From Salipiger abyssi (GTDB lineage: Bacteria; Pseudomonadota; Alphaproteobacteria; Rhodobacterales; Rhodobacteraceae), in the NCBI RefSeq assembly GCF_001975705.1, contig NZ_CP015093.1:3100001-3164000 (forward strand): a DNA stretch of 64,000 bases, in the 5' to 3' direction. The notes under the pieces were generated by a model. It was not told where the DNA came from, searched no databases, and saw only the letters and a list, made by a program, of their open reading frames with translations. Both the position numbers and the translations under genes were made by a program. Within the stretch, counting starts at the first letter, position 1, and each line of letters opens with the position of its first letter. This document shows, piece by piece, positions 9,087 to 18,134 of the stretch.

Positions 9087-9599
9087 ATGCAGAGAGCAGC
9101 GTATCGGAGCGCGGTCCTACTGGCTGCGGCAGCGGTCGTCCTGGGCAGTTGCGATGTCCAGATGGGCGGAAAGCAGGGCTTCCGCGCACAGTATTTCACG
9201 GCGCGCAACGCGCTTGAAGCCGGAAATTACGATGTCGCGCGGCGCAGCTATTCCCGGCTGATCGCCGATGCCGGGCCTCTGGCCGAGCGTCTGGAGCTGG
9301 AATATGCCCATAGCGAGCTGCGCGCCGGCAATTTCCCCGAGGCGGCGCGCATCGCTGCCAGCCTTGCGGCACGCCAGAGCGGTGCCGCCCGGGGCGCGGC
9401 GCTGGCGGTGCAGGGCACGGCTCAGCACGAGCTGGGGCTGGCGCAGCTTGCCGAGGGCAAGACCGAGGCGGGCAAAGCCTCGCTGGTGGCGGCGCAGGCG
9501 GCGCTGGGTACGGTGATCGAGGGACATCCCGAGCTCGATCCGCTGGGCTCGATGGCGGGGCGTCACGCCAGCATCGCCGCGCGGCTGGCCCGGCTCTAG
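9087..9599 (+). CDS. TPR-like lipoprotein inside the T2SS locus (pilotin candidate)
   Basis: 170 residues. The signal peptide ends in the lipobox LGSC (acylated Cys22). The mature part is helical with tetratricopeptide-like units such as ARNALEAGNYDVARRSYSRLI and YAHSELRAGNFPEAARIAASL. Placement between gspC and gspM, and its lipoprotein nature, suggest a secretin pilotin of the PilF/TPR type that helps GspD reach the outer membrane. That role is inference; sequence alone shows only a TPR-like lipoprotein. In-frame starts at 9039, 9063 and 9069 exist; 9087 gives a normal signal peptide and has GGGCAGG upstream. It converges with gspM, nine bases away. Confidence 0.75.
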   Translation: MQRAAYRSAVLLAAAAVVLGSCDVQMGGKQGFRAQYFTARNALEAGNYDVARRSYSRLIADAGPLAERLELEYAHSELRAGNFPEAARIAASLAARQSGAARGAALAVQGTAQHELGLAQLAEGKTEAGKASLVAAQAALGTVIEGHPELDPLGSMAGRHASIAARLARL

Positions 9600-9608
9600 C
9601 GTCAGCGC

Positions 9609-10094
9609 TCAGGGCACCAGCGTCAGCCAGGCGGCGACGTCGCCGGGCTGGTCCGAGGCCTCGACGCGGAAGCTCTCGATATCGTACCCCCAGCGCGGAT
9701 GCACCGCCGAGAGCCAGTTGGCCAGGCGCACGAACCCCACCGTCTCGAAATGCAGCTCGACGCGCCCGTCGGCGCGCGCGCCCAGATCGCTGACTGCATC
9801 GCGCAGCCCGCCCTGGATCAGGCGCTGCTCTATGCCGCTGGAGCCGATGGGCGCGCGTGCGGTGATCTCCGGCGCGGCGAGCAGCGGCGCCTGTTCCGCG
9901 GCACGAGCCCGCACCCAGGCGTCCACGGCCAGCGCCTCGGCTTCGGCCTGTTCCGCGGCCCGCCGAGCCTCGGCCAGTGGCAGTACGACCGCAAAGGCGA
10001 TGGCAAGCGGGGCCGCCAGAAGGACGGCAATCGCCAGTGCCAGCCGCTCGCGCGGGGTGAGGCCCAGCAGGATGTCGAGCAGCCGGTTGCTCAT
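9609..10094 (-). CDS. gspM: Type II secretion protein GspM
   Basis: 161-residue bitopic inner-membrane protein that stabilises GspL. A short cytoplasmic head (LLDILLGLTPRERLALA) leads into a transmembrane helix (about 19-40), then a heptad-rich segment EARRAAEQAEAEALAVDAW and a ferredoxin-like periplasmic domain. ATG overlaps the gspL stop (ATGA), giving translational coupling. It is the last gene of the leftward gspGHIJKLM operon. Confidence 0.9.
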   Translation of the reverse strand: MSNRLLDILLGLTPRERLALAIAVLLAAPLAIAFAVVLPLAEARRAAEQAEAEALAVDAWVRARAAEQAPLLAAPEITARAPIGSSGIEQRLIQGGLRDAVSDLGARADGRVELHFETVGFVRLANWLSAVHPRWGYDIESFRVEASDQPGDVAAWLTLVP

Positions 10095-11347
10095 GGCCGT
10101 GCCCCCGCATCGCCGATTTGAAACGTGCTGCGGACCCCGGCCGCGTTCTCCCGCGCCCGCGATTCCGCGACCGTGGCGGCGATGCCGGCCTCGTCCAGCA
10201 GCGTCGCGATGCGTTCCGCCGCGGCGAAATCGGGGAGGCGCAGCACAAGCGTCAGGCCCCCGGCGCGGGTATAGGAAATCTCTTCCGGCTGTGCCTCTGA
10301 CCGGGCGATGACCTCGGCGACCCGCCCGGCGAGGGCAATCGGGTCGTCGCCGGTCTCGTCGCCCGTTGCGGCGCTGCGGCGTTCGGCCAGGGCGCGGCTG
10401 ACCTGCACGCGGATATCGAGGATCGGGCCGGTGGGCACGAAATGCTCGCGCACGAGATCTCGGGTGGCGGTCGCAACGGCCTCGCGCCGTGTGTCGAGCC
10501 GGTCGATCGCGATGAGCTGCGCCGCGCTCCAGAGCAGCACCGTCAGCCCCGCCAGCAGCAGCGGCCAGCGCCAGGGCAGCACCTGCCGCGCGAGCCGCGC
10601 GCGTGCCGCCAGCGGATCGTTCCGCAGATCGCAGAGCAGTTCGCCATGCGCCAGCGTCTGCGGCTCGGGCAGGCCGAGCGCGGCAATCTCTTCGCCGCTC
10701 TGGGTGACCGGTATCGCCGTATCGCGGAGCCAGGCATCGAGCGCCTCGCTGGGGGCGCCGAGGCGAAGAATACCGGCGGGCGGCGGGGTTTCGGCCAGCG
10801 CGCGCTCCAGCAGCGCCAGCGTTACCGCCGGTGCGGCGCTGAACCCGTCGCCGGGGCCGAGCCGGACCTGCACGCTCGCGGTCTCCGGATCATGGGCGAC
10901 GGTCCAGACATCCTCGGCGGTGGGCAGCGCCAGGTAATCCGGCAGGACGGCCCGCCCAGCGAGGCCGCGCCACGCGTCGAGACGCTCTCGTGCCATGAGG
11001 AAAACACCGGTCCAGCGGTCCGCCTCGCCCGGGCGGGCGAAGGGGCGCATCGCGGTGTCCTCCTCGCTCAGCCCCATCCGGTCGGCGAGCTGGCGCCGCG
11101 CAACCTGTTCGCGGGCCTGGCCGCGCAGCCGGCCGGGCAGATCGAGGGACAGCAGCGCGACCTCGATGCCCGGCACCAGTGTGACCTGATCGGCGCTGGC
11201 CTGGCCTTGCCCCGCGCGCACGAACCCCGCGCCTGCGTCTGCCGTCTGGATGGGTTCGCGCACCGTGTCCCCGCTGCCTGTCTTGCCGTTGTGGCACAGG
11301 ATGCCCAAGCTTGCGCCGGGCCGCAATGGGCGGCTGCTCAGGGCCAT
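10091..11347 (-). CDS. gspL: Type II secretion protein GspL
   Basis: 418 residues. Actin-like cytoplasmic domain (about 1-250, including VTLVPGIEVALLSLDLPGR) that recruits GspE, one transmembrane helix (PWRWPLLLAGLTVLLWSAAQL, about 268-288) and a periplasmic domain ending SRARENAAGVRSTFQIGDAG. Length and order of domains match the family. ATG 11347 overlaps the end of gspK by ten bases, and its stop overlaps the gspM start. Confidence 0.93.
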   Translation of the reverse strand: MALSSRPLRPGASLGILCHNGKTGSGDTVREPIQTADAGAGFVRAGQGQASADQVTLVPGIEVALLSLDLPGRLRGQAREQVARRQLADRMGLSEEDTAMRPFARPGEADRWTGVFLMARERLDAWRGLAGRAVLPDYLALPTAEDVWTVAHDPETASVQVRLGPGDGFSAAPAVTLALLERALAETPPPAGILRLGAPSEALDAWLRDTAIPVTQSGEEIAALGLPEPQTLAHGELLCDLRNDPLAARARLARQVLPWRWPLLLAGLTVLLWSAAQLIAIDRLDTRREAVATATRDLVREHFVPTGPILDIRVQVSRALAERRSAATGDETGDDPIALAGRVAEVIARSEAQPEEISYTRAGGLTLVLRLPDFAAAERIATLLDEAGIAATVAESRARENAAGVRSTFQIGDAGARP

Positions 11348-12276
11348 GTCGTGATGCGCCAGGCGATGACCGGCAGCTCTGCCGCCCCGCGCCGTTCGAG
11401 CAGGGCGGTGCGGCTGGCCGATTGTGTGCCGAGCGTCGCGGTGCTTTCGATCCCGAAATAGCGCGAGGCGACGGTGATCGCGTCCTCGATCAGACTGTCC
11501 TCTGCTCCGGCGGGGGCGGGGGTGCCTTCGGGCCGGGCATCGGCAGGGGTGCGCCCGGCAGCGCTCAGGAACGCATCCGTCGAGCGGAAGGGCTCGGTCT
11601 CGCGGCGCGACAAAACCGCCCCGAGCGCGGTTCGGGAGAGATCCGGAAGGAACGCGGCCAGCACTTCGGGCGGAGCCGTGTTCACATTCAACCGACTGCC
11701 GGCAGGCAGCACCGCAATATAGGGGCGCAGCCGCGCAAACGCGGCCTCGGGGAAGCCCGGTAAGTCCCGGAGCTGCGAGAGCATCATCACGGCACCGCCC
11801 AGCGGAACCTCCTGCGGGTCGCGGAGGAGATAGGGCGCCCGATCCTCGGGGCCGCCGGGCTGCAAGACCGCCCGCAGCGCCTCGCCGACGGAGGCGGTGA
11901 CGCCGAGCCTGTCCAGAAGCCGGTCAAAGGCGGCCTGCGCGAGTGCATTGTCGGGATTTGCCAGCCAGTTCAGGTTGAAGCGCCCCTGAAGATCCGACAG
12001 CCGCCCGGCCACCTGGCCGCGTGCGAGCGGGACGTTATATTCGGTTTCGGCCCAGGCCTCGCCGAAGTGATCGACGAGCGGAGCGTCGCGCGCGATAACC
12101 TGCTGCGCCAGGGCTTCGAACGCGTCGAGATCGAGCTCGATCTGCTCGGCATCGAGGCCGGTTTGCAGACGTGCGCGCGCGCCTTCCGCGCGGGCGAGCA
12201 GGAACACCGCCATCGCCGAAAGCGCGGCGACGATCAGCAGGGCGTTGACCAGAACGAAGCCGCGTTCCCCGCGCAT
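11338..12276 (-). CDS. gspK: Type II secretion minor pseudopilin GspK
   Basis: 312 residues, the largest minor pseudopilin, at the tip complex with GspI and GspJ. A short leader RGERG is followed by FVLVNALLIVAALSAMAVFLL; position +5 is not Glu, as is typical for GspK. The helix-hairpin-helix SAM-like region shows LNVNTAPPEVLAAFLPDLS. ATG 12276 was chosen because the leader is then correctly short and the codon touches the gspJ stop; longer readings add unrelated residues. Confidence 0.94.
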   Translation of the reverse strand: MRGERGFVLVNALLIVAALSAMAVFLLARAEGARARLQTGLDAEQIELDLDAFEALAQQVIARDAPLVDHFGEAWAETEYNVPLARGQVAGRLSDLQGRFNLNWLANPDNALAQAAFDRLLDRLGVTASVGEALRAVLQPGGPEDRAPYLLRDPQEVPLGGAVMMLSQLRDLPGFPEAAFARLRPYIAVLPAGSRLNVNTAPPEVLAAFLPDLSRTALGAVLSRRETEPFRSTDAFLSAAGRTPADARPEGTPAPAGAEDSLIEDAITVASRYFGIESTATLGTQSASRTALLERRGAAELPVIAWRITTWP

Positions 12277-12959
12277 CACAGATGCTCCAGCAGGGTGATA
12301 TCGCCGATCCCGTCGATCGCCAGCGTAAGCTCCACCGCGAGCGGCAGCGTGCCCGAATAGAACTCGAGCGACGCCATGCCGCCATCGCGGTCGGCTGGGG
12401 CCCGGCGCTGAGGGGGAAGGCTGCCGGCGGGGGGCACGGTGCCGTCGATCCAGCCGATCTGGGGCCAGTAGCTGCGAATGCGCAGGCGCTGCACGCCGCC
12501 GATCACCGCCGTTTCCGGGCTGCGCTGGGAGGCGCTCTCGGGAAGCAGGCTGTTCCAGCTGGCGCGGTAGAGCGTGCTCTGCACGCGGTCCAGCCGCCAT
12601 TCGACGCGCTGCGGAACAGTGCGTTGTGTCAGCCGCCGGGTTTGCAGGTCCCGGGCGAGATAGGGCTGTCCGCCGGTGCTCAGCGCCAGACGCAGATCGT
12701 CCGACTGGAGCGCGGCGCGGGGCTGGCCACCGCCGGGCGGATAGAACAGCCGGGGCAGGGCGGCGGAGAGATCCGCGCGCAGCAGCCCGCTGGCCATGGC
12801 CAGCTCGGCACTGCTCCGGGAGCGCGCGTCGAGCCCGTCGCGCAACCGCATCATGCCGGTGAGACTCTGGAGGCCCATGACGGCGACGAGGGCAAAAAGC
12901 GCCATGGCAATGACCAGCTCGATCAGTGTCAGGCCGCGTGTCCGCCGCGCGCGTGTCAT
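12276..12959 (-). CDS. gspJ: Type II secretion minor pseudopilin GspJ
   Basis: 227 residues. The prepilin cleavage site is RRTRG|LTLIELVIAMALFALVAV with Glu at +5, followed by a globular domain containing QRVEWRLDRVQSTLYRASW. ATG 12959 overlaps the gspI stop (ATGA), and its TGA shares one base with the gspK start. Length is normal for GspJ. Confidence 0.94.
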   Translation of the reverse strand: MTRARRTRGLTLIELVIAMALFALVAVMGLQSLTGMMRLRDGLDARSRSSAELAMASGLLRADLSAALPRLFYPPGGGQPRAALQSDDLRLALSTGGQPYLARDLQTRRLTQRTVPQRVEWRLDRVQSTLYRASWNSLLPESASQRSPETAVIGGVQRLRIRSYWPQIGWIDGTVPPAGSLPPQRRAPADRDGGMASLEFYSGTLPLAVELTLAIDGIGDITLLEHL

Positions 12960-13327
12960 GGCCTGCGTCCGGGCGCGAGATAGACGGTCAGCTGCGCACC
13001 TTCGCCGCTTTGCGCGCGGGCGGTCACCGTCGCGCGCACCAGCCCGCTCTGGGTGGTCTCGGTCCGGGTGTCGAGGGCCACGTTCCGGCCGCCGAGGGTG
13101 ACGCGGTCGGGCAGCGCGCCGCCCTGCGGGCCGTAGAGCCGGAGCTCTTCGGCGCGGTTGCGGGCGGCGATCCGGGCGAGCAGGCGCGGTGTCTCGCCGC
13201 CGATGGCCACGCGGGACTGGTCGGTGGCGCGCAGCGCTGCGATGCTGCCGATCGCCAGCACAAGGATGGCGATGGCCAGTTCGAGCAGCGTCAGGCCGCG
13301 CGCGCCGGATGTCAGTCGGTCTCGCAT
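12956..13327 (-). CDS. gspI: Type II secretion minor pseudopilin GspI
   Basis: 123 residues. Leader TSGARG is followed by LTLLELAIAILVLAIGSIA, and the short GspI domain has the typical AARNRAEELRL helix. ATG 13327 lies inside the end of gspH (16-base overlap). It is processed by GspO and nucleates the tip complex. Confidence 0.94.
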   Translation of the reverse strand: MRDRLTSGARGLTLLELAIAILVLAIGSIAALRATDQSRVAIGGETPRLLARIAARNRAEELRLYGPQGGALPDRVTLGGRNVALDTRTETTQSGLVRATVTARAQSGEGAQLTVYLAPGRRP

Positions 13328-13794
13328 GCAAGCTCCGTCCAGCCGTCCGTGGTGCAGCGGGTGCGGGGACCGGTGCCGGAAAAGACGATCTCGTAGGCCG
13401 AGCCGGTGCCGGTCGCCAGAAAGACGATCTGCGGGGGCTCCGTTTCTGCCGGCCCCCCCGAGAGGGCTGTTGCCGCCAGCCGGACCTCGCCGCGCCAAGC
13501 CTGTGCTGTGCCGGTCTTTTCCCAGCCGTCCGCTCGCCGGCGCCCGGCGGTCAGCCCGCTTGTATCGACCCAGAGCCCCTGCGATTGCCGGCTGGTGATC
13601 GCCAGCGACCGGGCGCGCTCGGCCATGGTCTGAAACCGCGAGAGATCGCTCGGCGCGCCGGTGCCCGTCCGTGTGACGCCGAGACCGACCCCGATAGCAA
13701 GAACCGACAGGATCGCCACCACGACCAGCAGCTCGATCAGGGTAAAGCCGCGCGCGTCGTGCCGCGGGAGCGTGTCGGTCACTGGATGTTCCAT
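13312..13794 (-). CDS. gspH: Type II secretion minor pseudopilin GspH
   Basis: 160 residues. The prepilin motif is RHDARG|FTLIELLVVVAILSVLAIG with Glu at +5, then the GspH beta domain (SLAITSRQSQGLWVDTSG). ATG 13794 overlaps the end of gspG by 16 bases; other in-frame starts would lengthen the leader implausibly. It joins the pseudopilus tip to the major pseudopilin filament. Confidence 0.93.
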   Translation of the reverse strand: MEHPVTDTLPRHDARGFTLIELLVVVAILSVLAIGVGLGVTRTGTGAPSDLSRFQTMAERARSLAITSRQSQGLWVDTSGLTAGRRRADGWEKTGTAQAWRGEVRLAATALSGGPAETEPPQIVFLATGTGSAYEIVFSGTGPRTRCTTDGWTELACETD

Positions 13795-14240
13795 GATCCC
13801 AGATCGGCGTCGGTGCCGCTGCCGCCGGCCGCGCCGTCGGCGCCATAGGAGAATACATCGAACTCCCCATGCACGCCGGGTGCGAGATACTGGTAGGGCT
13901 GGCCCCAGGGATCGACGGGCATGCGGTCCATATAGCCGTTTTCCGCCCAGTTGGTCGGCTGCGGGTCGGTCGTGGGGCGGCTGACCAGTGCCGAGAGCCC
14001 CTGTTCGGTGGTCGGATAGCGGAAATTGTCGAGCCGGTAGAGATTCACCGCGCTGACGATGGAAGAGATATCGGCGCGCGCACGGGCCACCCGGGCCTGA
14101 TCGGGCCGGTCGATCACACGCGGCACGATCACCACCGCCAGCAGCGACAGGATCACGACGACGACCATGAGTTCGAGAAGCGAAAAGCCGGCGTCGCGCG
14201 GGGGCGCCTCCGGACTGGGGGCGGCAATGGGAGTGGTCAT
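13779..14240 (-). CDS. gspG: Type II secretion major pseudopilin GspG
   Basis: 153 residues. Leader ends PPRDAG, then FSLLELMVVVVILSLLAVV with Glu at +5. The calcium-binding C-terminal domain is visible as DNFRYPTTEQGLSALV, VDPWGQPYQYLAPGVHGEFD and SYGADGAAGGSGTDADLGSW. The 21-residue leader is longer than the typical 6-10, so an internal start is possible but no good one is seen. First gene of the leftward operon, 108 bases from gspO. Confidence 0.95.
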   Translation of the reverse strand: MTTPIAAPSPEAPPRDAGFSLLELMVVVVILSLLAVVIVPRVIDRPDQARVARARADISSIVSAVNLYRLDNFRYPTTEQGLSALVSRPTTDPQPTNWAENGYMDRMPVDPWGQPYQYLAPGVHGEFDVFSYGADGAAGGSGTDADLGSWNIQ

Positions 14241-14348
14241 GGAAAACTGGTCCTTCTGCTTGCCGCCATGATAGGGAGAGGGCCAGATGCTTGTCCATCG
14301 CTAGCATGCGCGAGACCGCCCTTGACCGACCTGACCCTTGCCGGCGCA

Positions 14349-15083
14349 ATGCCGGTTCTGCTGGGCCCCTTCATCGGGTCGTTTCTCGGGGTGTTGGCAG
14401 AGCGTCTGCCGCGCGGCGAAGATGTCGTGCGCCGGCCCTCCGCCTGTCGTTGCTGCGGGGCGCGACTCGGGCCTGCCGACCTCGTGCCGATTCTGTCTTT
14501 CGCACTGCGGCGCGGACGCTGCCGCCATTGCGCGGCGCCGATTCCGCCGTGGCTGCTCTATACCGAGATCCTGGCGACCGGGGCCGCCTGCTTGGCCGTC
14601 CTCGCGGGAGGTACGCCCGCCGGGATCTGGTACGCGGCGCTGTTTCTGTGGCTGCTGATCGTGCTGGGCATGTGCGATCTGATGTTCTTCCGGCTGCCCG
14701 ACATTCTTACCGGCGCGCTTCTGGTGCTTACGCTTGTCGGTGCCGCGATCTGGGAGCCGGGCGGTCTCGGCCCGGCGCTGATTGCGGCGGCGGCGGGAGC
14801 GGGCAGCTTTCTGGCGCTGCGCATCGGCTACCGGCTGTTGCGGCGGCGCGAGGGGCTTGGGCTTGGCGATGTGAAACTGATGGCCGGGCTGGGCGCCTTT
14901 GCGGGCCTGCGGGATCTGCCGCTGCTGGTGCTGCTGGCTGCTCTGGCGGCGCTCGGCGCGGCGCTGGCGGGGCGTCTGGGCCGCGGGCGGCTGCCGCGCG
15001 GCGATCTCGCGCTGCCTTTCGGCGCGTCGCTCTGCGCGGCGGCGGCGGGCCTGTGGCTGCTGCGCGCGGCGGATGCGATCTGA
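14349..15083 (+). CDS. gspO: Prepilin peptidase / N-methyltransferase GspO
   Basis: 244-residue polytopic aspartyl protease that cleaves and methylates GspG-K. It has the tetracysteine cytoplasmic domain (CRCC and CRHC, about residues 32-60) and both catalytic aspartates: DLMFFRLPD (about 118) and GLGLGDVKLMAGLGA (about 177). Multiple hydrophobic helices follow. ATG 14349 is used; an in-frame TTG at 14322 would add nine residues. It is transcribed divergently from gspG. Confidence 0.93.
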   Translation: MPVLLGPFIGSFLGVLAERLPRGEDVVRRPSACRCCGARLGPADLVPILSFALRRGRCRHCAAPIPPWLLYTEILATGAACLAVLAGGTPAGIWYAALFLWLLIVLGMCDLMFFRLPDILTGALLVLTLVGAAIWEPGGLGPALIAAAAGAGSFLALRIGYRLLRRREGLGLGDVKLMAGLGAFAGLRDLPLLVLLAALAALGAALAGRLGRGRLPRGDLALPFGASLCAAAAGLWLLRAADAI

Positions 15084-15190
15084 GCGCTGCCCTGTCGCCG
15101 CGATTGAAATCCGGCTGGGTTGCCAATAGTCTGCGCGACACGTTTCCGGCGCGCTGACGCGCCCTCAATCGCCTTTAGGTCCTTGCCGAT

Positions 15191-16789
15191 ATGTCCCTTT
15201 CCCTGCCTCGTCTGTTTCCGCTTCTGCTTTTTGTCATGGCCTCGCCGGGCCTGAGCCAGCAGGCCGGGGACGCCCCCACCGATTCAGCGGCTCCCGTGCC
15301 GGAGGTTCAGGCCGAAGGAGAGGCGGAGGCGCCCGACATGGCTGAGATTGAAGAGGCTTGGCGGCGTGGCGATTATGTCTTTGTCCGCAGGGGCCTGAAA
15401 CGCCTCGCGGAAGAGGCCGGTACCGGGCAGGCGCAGTATCGCTATGGCCGGGTGCTGGTCGAGGGGCGCGGCGGGCCGCGTGACATTCACGGGGCGGTCG
15501 ACTGGCTGACAAAGGCGTCTGAGCAGAACGTGGTCGAGGCCGCGACCCTGCTCGCGCGGATCTATCTGAGCGGACCCCCAGATGGTCCGGAGCGCGATCC
15601 GGTGCAGGCGGCGCGGCTGCTGTCGCGCTCTGCTGCCCGGGGGGATGCCGAGGCGCAGTACTATCTCGGACTTCTCTATCGGGCGGGGACCGGCGTCGAT
15701 CAGGATCCCGCGTCCTCCTACAACTGGTTTCTGGCAGCCGCCGAGAACGGCCATGTCGCGGCGCAATACGAGCTGAGCCGCGCGCTGTCGCGGGGCGAGG
15801 GCACGGCGCTCGACACCGACGAGGCGCTGCGCTGGTTGCGCCGGGCTGCCGAGGGCGGGCATGTGCAGGCGCAGTATTTTCTGGCGCTGGCCCTCGATTC
15901 CGGCCGTGGCGCGCCGCAGGACCGCGACGCCGCGCTGGATTGGGTCCGCCGCGCGGCGGAAGCCGGATTCCTGCCGGCGCAGCGGGTGCTGGGCGAGAAA
16001 TATCTGGTCGGCGACGGTGTCGAGCCGCAGCCGGCGGAAACCCTGCGCTGGCTCGAAACGGCGGCGGATACCGGCGACAGCCGGTCGCAATATCTGCTTG
16101 CCCGCGCCTATCTGGGCGAAGGCGGCGTGCCACCGAACGGGGGCGAAGCGCTTCAGCTGCTGAAAGCGGCGTCGGATGCCGGATACGGCCCGGCGACCAC
16201 GCGGCTGGCACAGCTTCAGGAAACCGGGGAGGCGGGGCTGGCGCCGGATCTCGAGGGGGCGGTGGCGCTCTATCGCAAGGCCGAGGCACAGGGCGACGCA
16301 GCGGCGGCGGTCCGGCTGGGCGTGCTGGCGGGCGAGGGCAGTCTCGACGGTCTCGCGGCCCCGCATGCGGCCGTGCCCTGGGCGATCGCCGCGGCGGAGC
16401 AGGGCGACGCGGGGGCGCTCGACTGGGTGCGCGGGCAGGCCGAGGAAGGGCTGCGCCCGGCACGCACCGCGTATGGCATCTGGCTGCTCGCGCACGAGGG
16501 CGATCCCGAGGAGGCCGCCGGCCTGCTGCTGAAGGCTGCCGAAGCCGGTGACGTCAGGGCGCAGTTCCGCTACGGCGAGCTTCTGTCCACCGGAACGGGC
16601 GTCGCGCAGGATTATGCAGCGGCGCATATGTGGATGAACATTGCCGCCGCGTCCGGTTCTTCGCAGGCGGCGCAGCGGCGCGATGTGCTTTCCGATCTGA
16701 TGACGCCCGAACAGGTGGCCGACGCGCAGCGCGCGGCACGGGTCCATTTCGACCGGATGGCCGCCGAGCCGCCGGTGACCTCGCAATGA
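15191..16789 (+). CDS. Exported SEL1-repeat protein
   Basis: 532 residues with a signal peptide (SLPRLFPLLLFVMASPGLSQ). From about residue 55 to 525 it is a continuous solenoid of about a dozen SEL1/TPR-like repeats, for example AQYYLGLLYRAGTGVDQD and AQYFLALALDSGRGAPQD. SEL1 proteins are scaffolds for protein complexes; no enzyme domain is present. It begins 107 bases after gspO and its stop overlaps the ATG of a second SEL1 gene, so the two form a unit. A role in organising secretion-system or envelope components is only inferred from position. Confidence 0.88.
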   Translation: MSLSLPRLFPLLLFVMASPGLSQQAGDAPTDSAAPVPEVQAEGEAEAPDMAEIEEAWRRGDYVFVRRGLKRLAEEAGTGQAQYRYGRVLVEGRGGPRDIHGAVDWLTKASEQNVVEAATLLARIYLSGPPDGPERDPVQAARLLSRSAARGDAEAQYYLGLLYRAGTGVDQDPASSYNWFLAAAENGHVAAQYELSRALSRGEGTALDTDEALRWLRRAAEGGHVQAQYFLALALDSGRGAPQDRDAALDWVRRAAEAGFLPAQRVLGEKYLVGDGVEPQPAETLRWLETAADTGDSRSQYLLARAYLGEGGVPPNGGEALQLLKAASDAGYGPATTRLAQLQETGEAGLAPDLEGAVALYRKAEAQGDAAAAVRLGVLAGEGSLDGLAAPHAAVPWAIAAAEQGDAGALDWVRGQAEEGLRPARTAYGIWLLAHEGDPEEAAGLLLKAAEAGDVRAQFRYGELLSTGTGVAQDYAAAHMWMNIAAASGSSQAAQRRDVLSDLMTPEQVADAQRAARVHFDRMAAEPPVTSQ

Positions 16790-17985
16790 CAGCGCGCCTC
16801 TCCGGCGCCCGCGGGCTCGTCGCCGCGCTGTCGCTGCTCTGCGGTGCGGCGGCCTGGGCCGAAACCGGGTTTGAGACGCGCGATATCGACACGGTGCGCC
16901 GCGCCGCCGAGCAGGGGGTGGCCGCCGCCGAGAGCGAGCTCGGCCTGCGCTATCAGAACGGCGACGGCGTGTTGCAGAACTTTCTTCTGGCGGCGGACTG
17001 GTACGCCCGCGCCGCGCAGCAAGGCGATGCCGATGCGCAGAACCGGCTGGGCAAGTTCTATTTCGAAGGGTTGGGCGTGGAGCGCGATCATACGGTCGCG
17101 CTGCGCTGGCTTGAGGCCGCCGCAGAGGGCGGCGATCCCCGGTATCTCTATGATCTCGCGCGTGCGCTCGAAAACGGCGAGATGCCCGATCTGGCGCGTG
17201 CGGCCGAGATTTACGGGCGCGCCGCAGAGCTTGGCGATGCCGATGCGGCGGTGAGTCTCGGTGCGCTCTATCAGGAGGGCCGGGGCGTCGAGAAGGATCT
17301 GGCACGGGCCCGGGAGCTCTATGAAGGGCCGGCGGCGGCGGGCCATGCCCGGGCCCAGAACAACCTCGGGCTGCTCTATGCCCGTGGCGACGGGGTGGAG
17401 CAGGATTATGAACGTGCCGCCGACCTGTTTGAGGCGGCGGCAGAGCGCGGTCTCTCGCAGGCCAAGGCGAATCTCGGAGTGATGTATGAAAATGCGCTCG
17501 GGGTTCCTCTCGACGAAGAGCTTGCCGCAAGCCTCTATCGCGAAGGCGGCCGTGGCGTCGAGGAGGGGCAGCAGCAGGGGCCGGTCTACGATGCGCGGCT
17601 GACAGCTCCCGATACTTCGGCGGAAGGCCTTCGGCGTTTGCGGCAGGGGGTTGCCTCGGGAGACCCGGTCGCCGAGTTCCAGTTCGCCTGGATCTGGCTG
17701 AGCGCTGAATCTCCCACGGCGGAGGAGCTTTCGCAGGCGGTCGCGGCGCTGAAGCGCGCCGCGTCGAAGGGGCTGGCGCCGGCGATGGCCAATCTCGGTA
17801 TCCTCTATTTTCAGGGGCGCGGTGTCCCGGAAGATTACGCGCTGGGGCATATGTGGCTTGCGCTCGCGGGAACCTCCGGAATGGCCGCGGCCAACGATAT
17901 AAATGCGCGCCTTTCGGCGAAGATGCCGGCCAGCCAGATCAACGAAGCGCAGGAGATGGCGCTTGAGCGCAGCGCTCGGCGATAG
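16786..17985 (+). CDS. Second exported SEL1-repeat protein
   Basis: 399 residues. Signal peptide GLVAALSLLCGAAAWAE is followed by about nine SEL1 repeats (AESELGLRYQNGDGVLQNF, AQNRLGKFYFEGLGVERD and similar). ATG 16786 overlaps the preceding TGA (ATGA), which decided the start over a longer reading. The last repeats are degenerate. Probably arose from, or functions together with, its neighbour; the precise role is unknown. Confidence 0.88.
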   Translation: MTARLSGARGLVAALSLLCGAAAWAETGFETRDIDTVRRAAEQGVAAAESELGLRYQNGDGVLQNFLLAADWYARAAQQGDADAQNRLGKFYFEGLGVERDHTVALRWLEAAAEGGDPRYLYDLARALENGEMPDLARAAEIYGRAAELGDADAAVSLGALYQEGRGVEKDLARARELYEGPAAAGHARAQNNLGLLYARGDGVEQDYERAADLFEAAAERGLSQAKANLGVMYENALGVPLDEELAASLYREGGRGVEEGQQQGPVYDARLTAPDTSAEGLRRLRQGVASGDPVAEFQFAWIWLSAESPTAEELSQAVAALKRAASKGLAPAMANLGILYFQGRGVPEDYALGHMWLALAGTSGMAAANDINARLSAKMPASQINEAQEMALERSARR

Positions 17986-18134
17986 CGCCGGACATCGGAA
18001 GAGCGTGACGATTCGGCGATGCATCGCGATAGTAGAATTTGTTCGCGGGCGCTCGCGCAATCGTGTATCGTGACGTCACGACAGCCGGCGTTTCGCGCCG
18101 GCGCCTGGGTGCGGTTGACTTAGGGGAGGGTTCG

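Noticed and set aside
3806..15083. Type IV pilus or Tad locus rather than T2SS
   Set aside because: GspC, GspK, GspL, GspM and a GspG with the C-terminal calcium region are present, and there is no PilT, PilQ-specific AMIN domain or Flp pilin.
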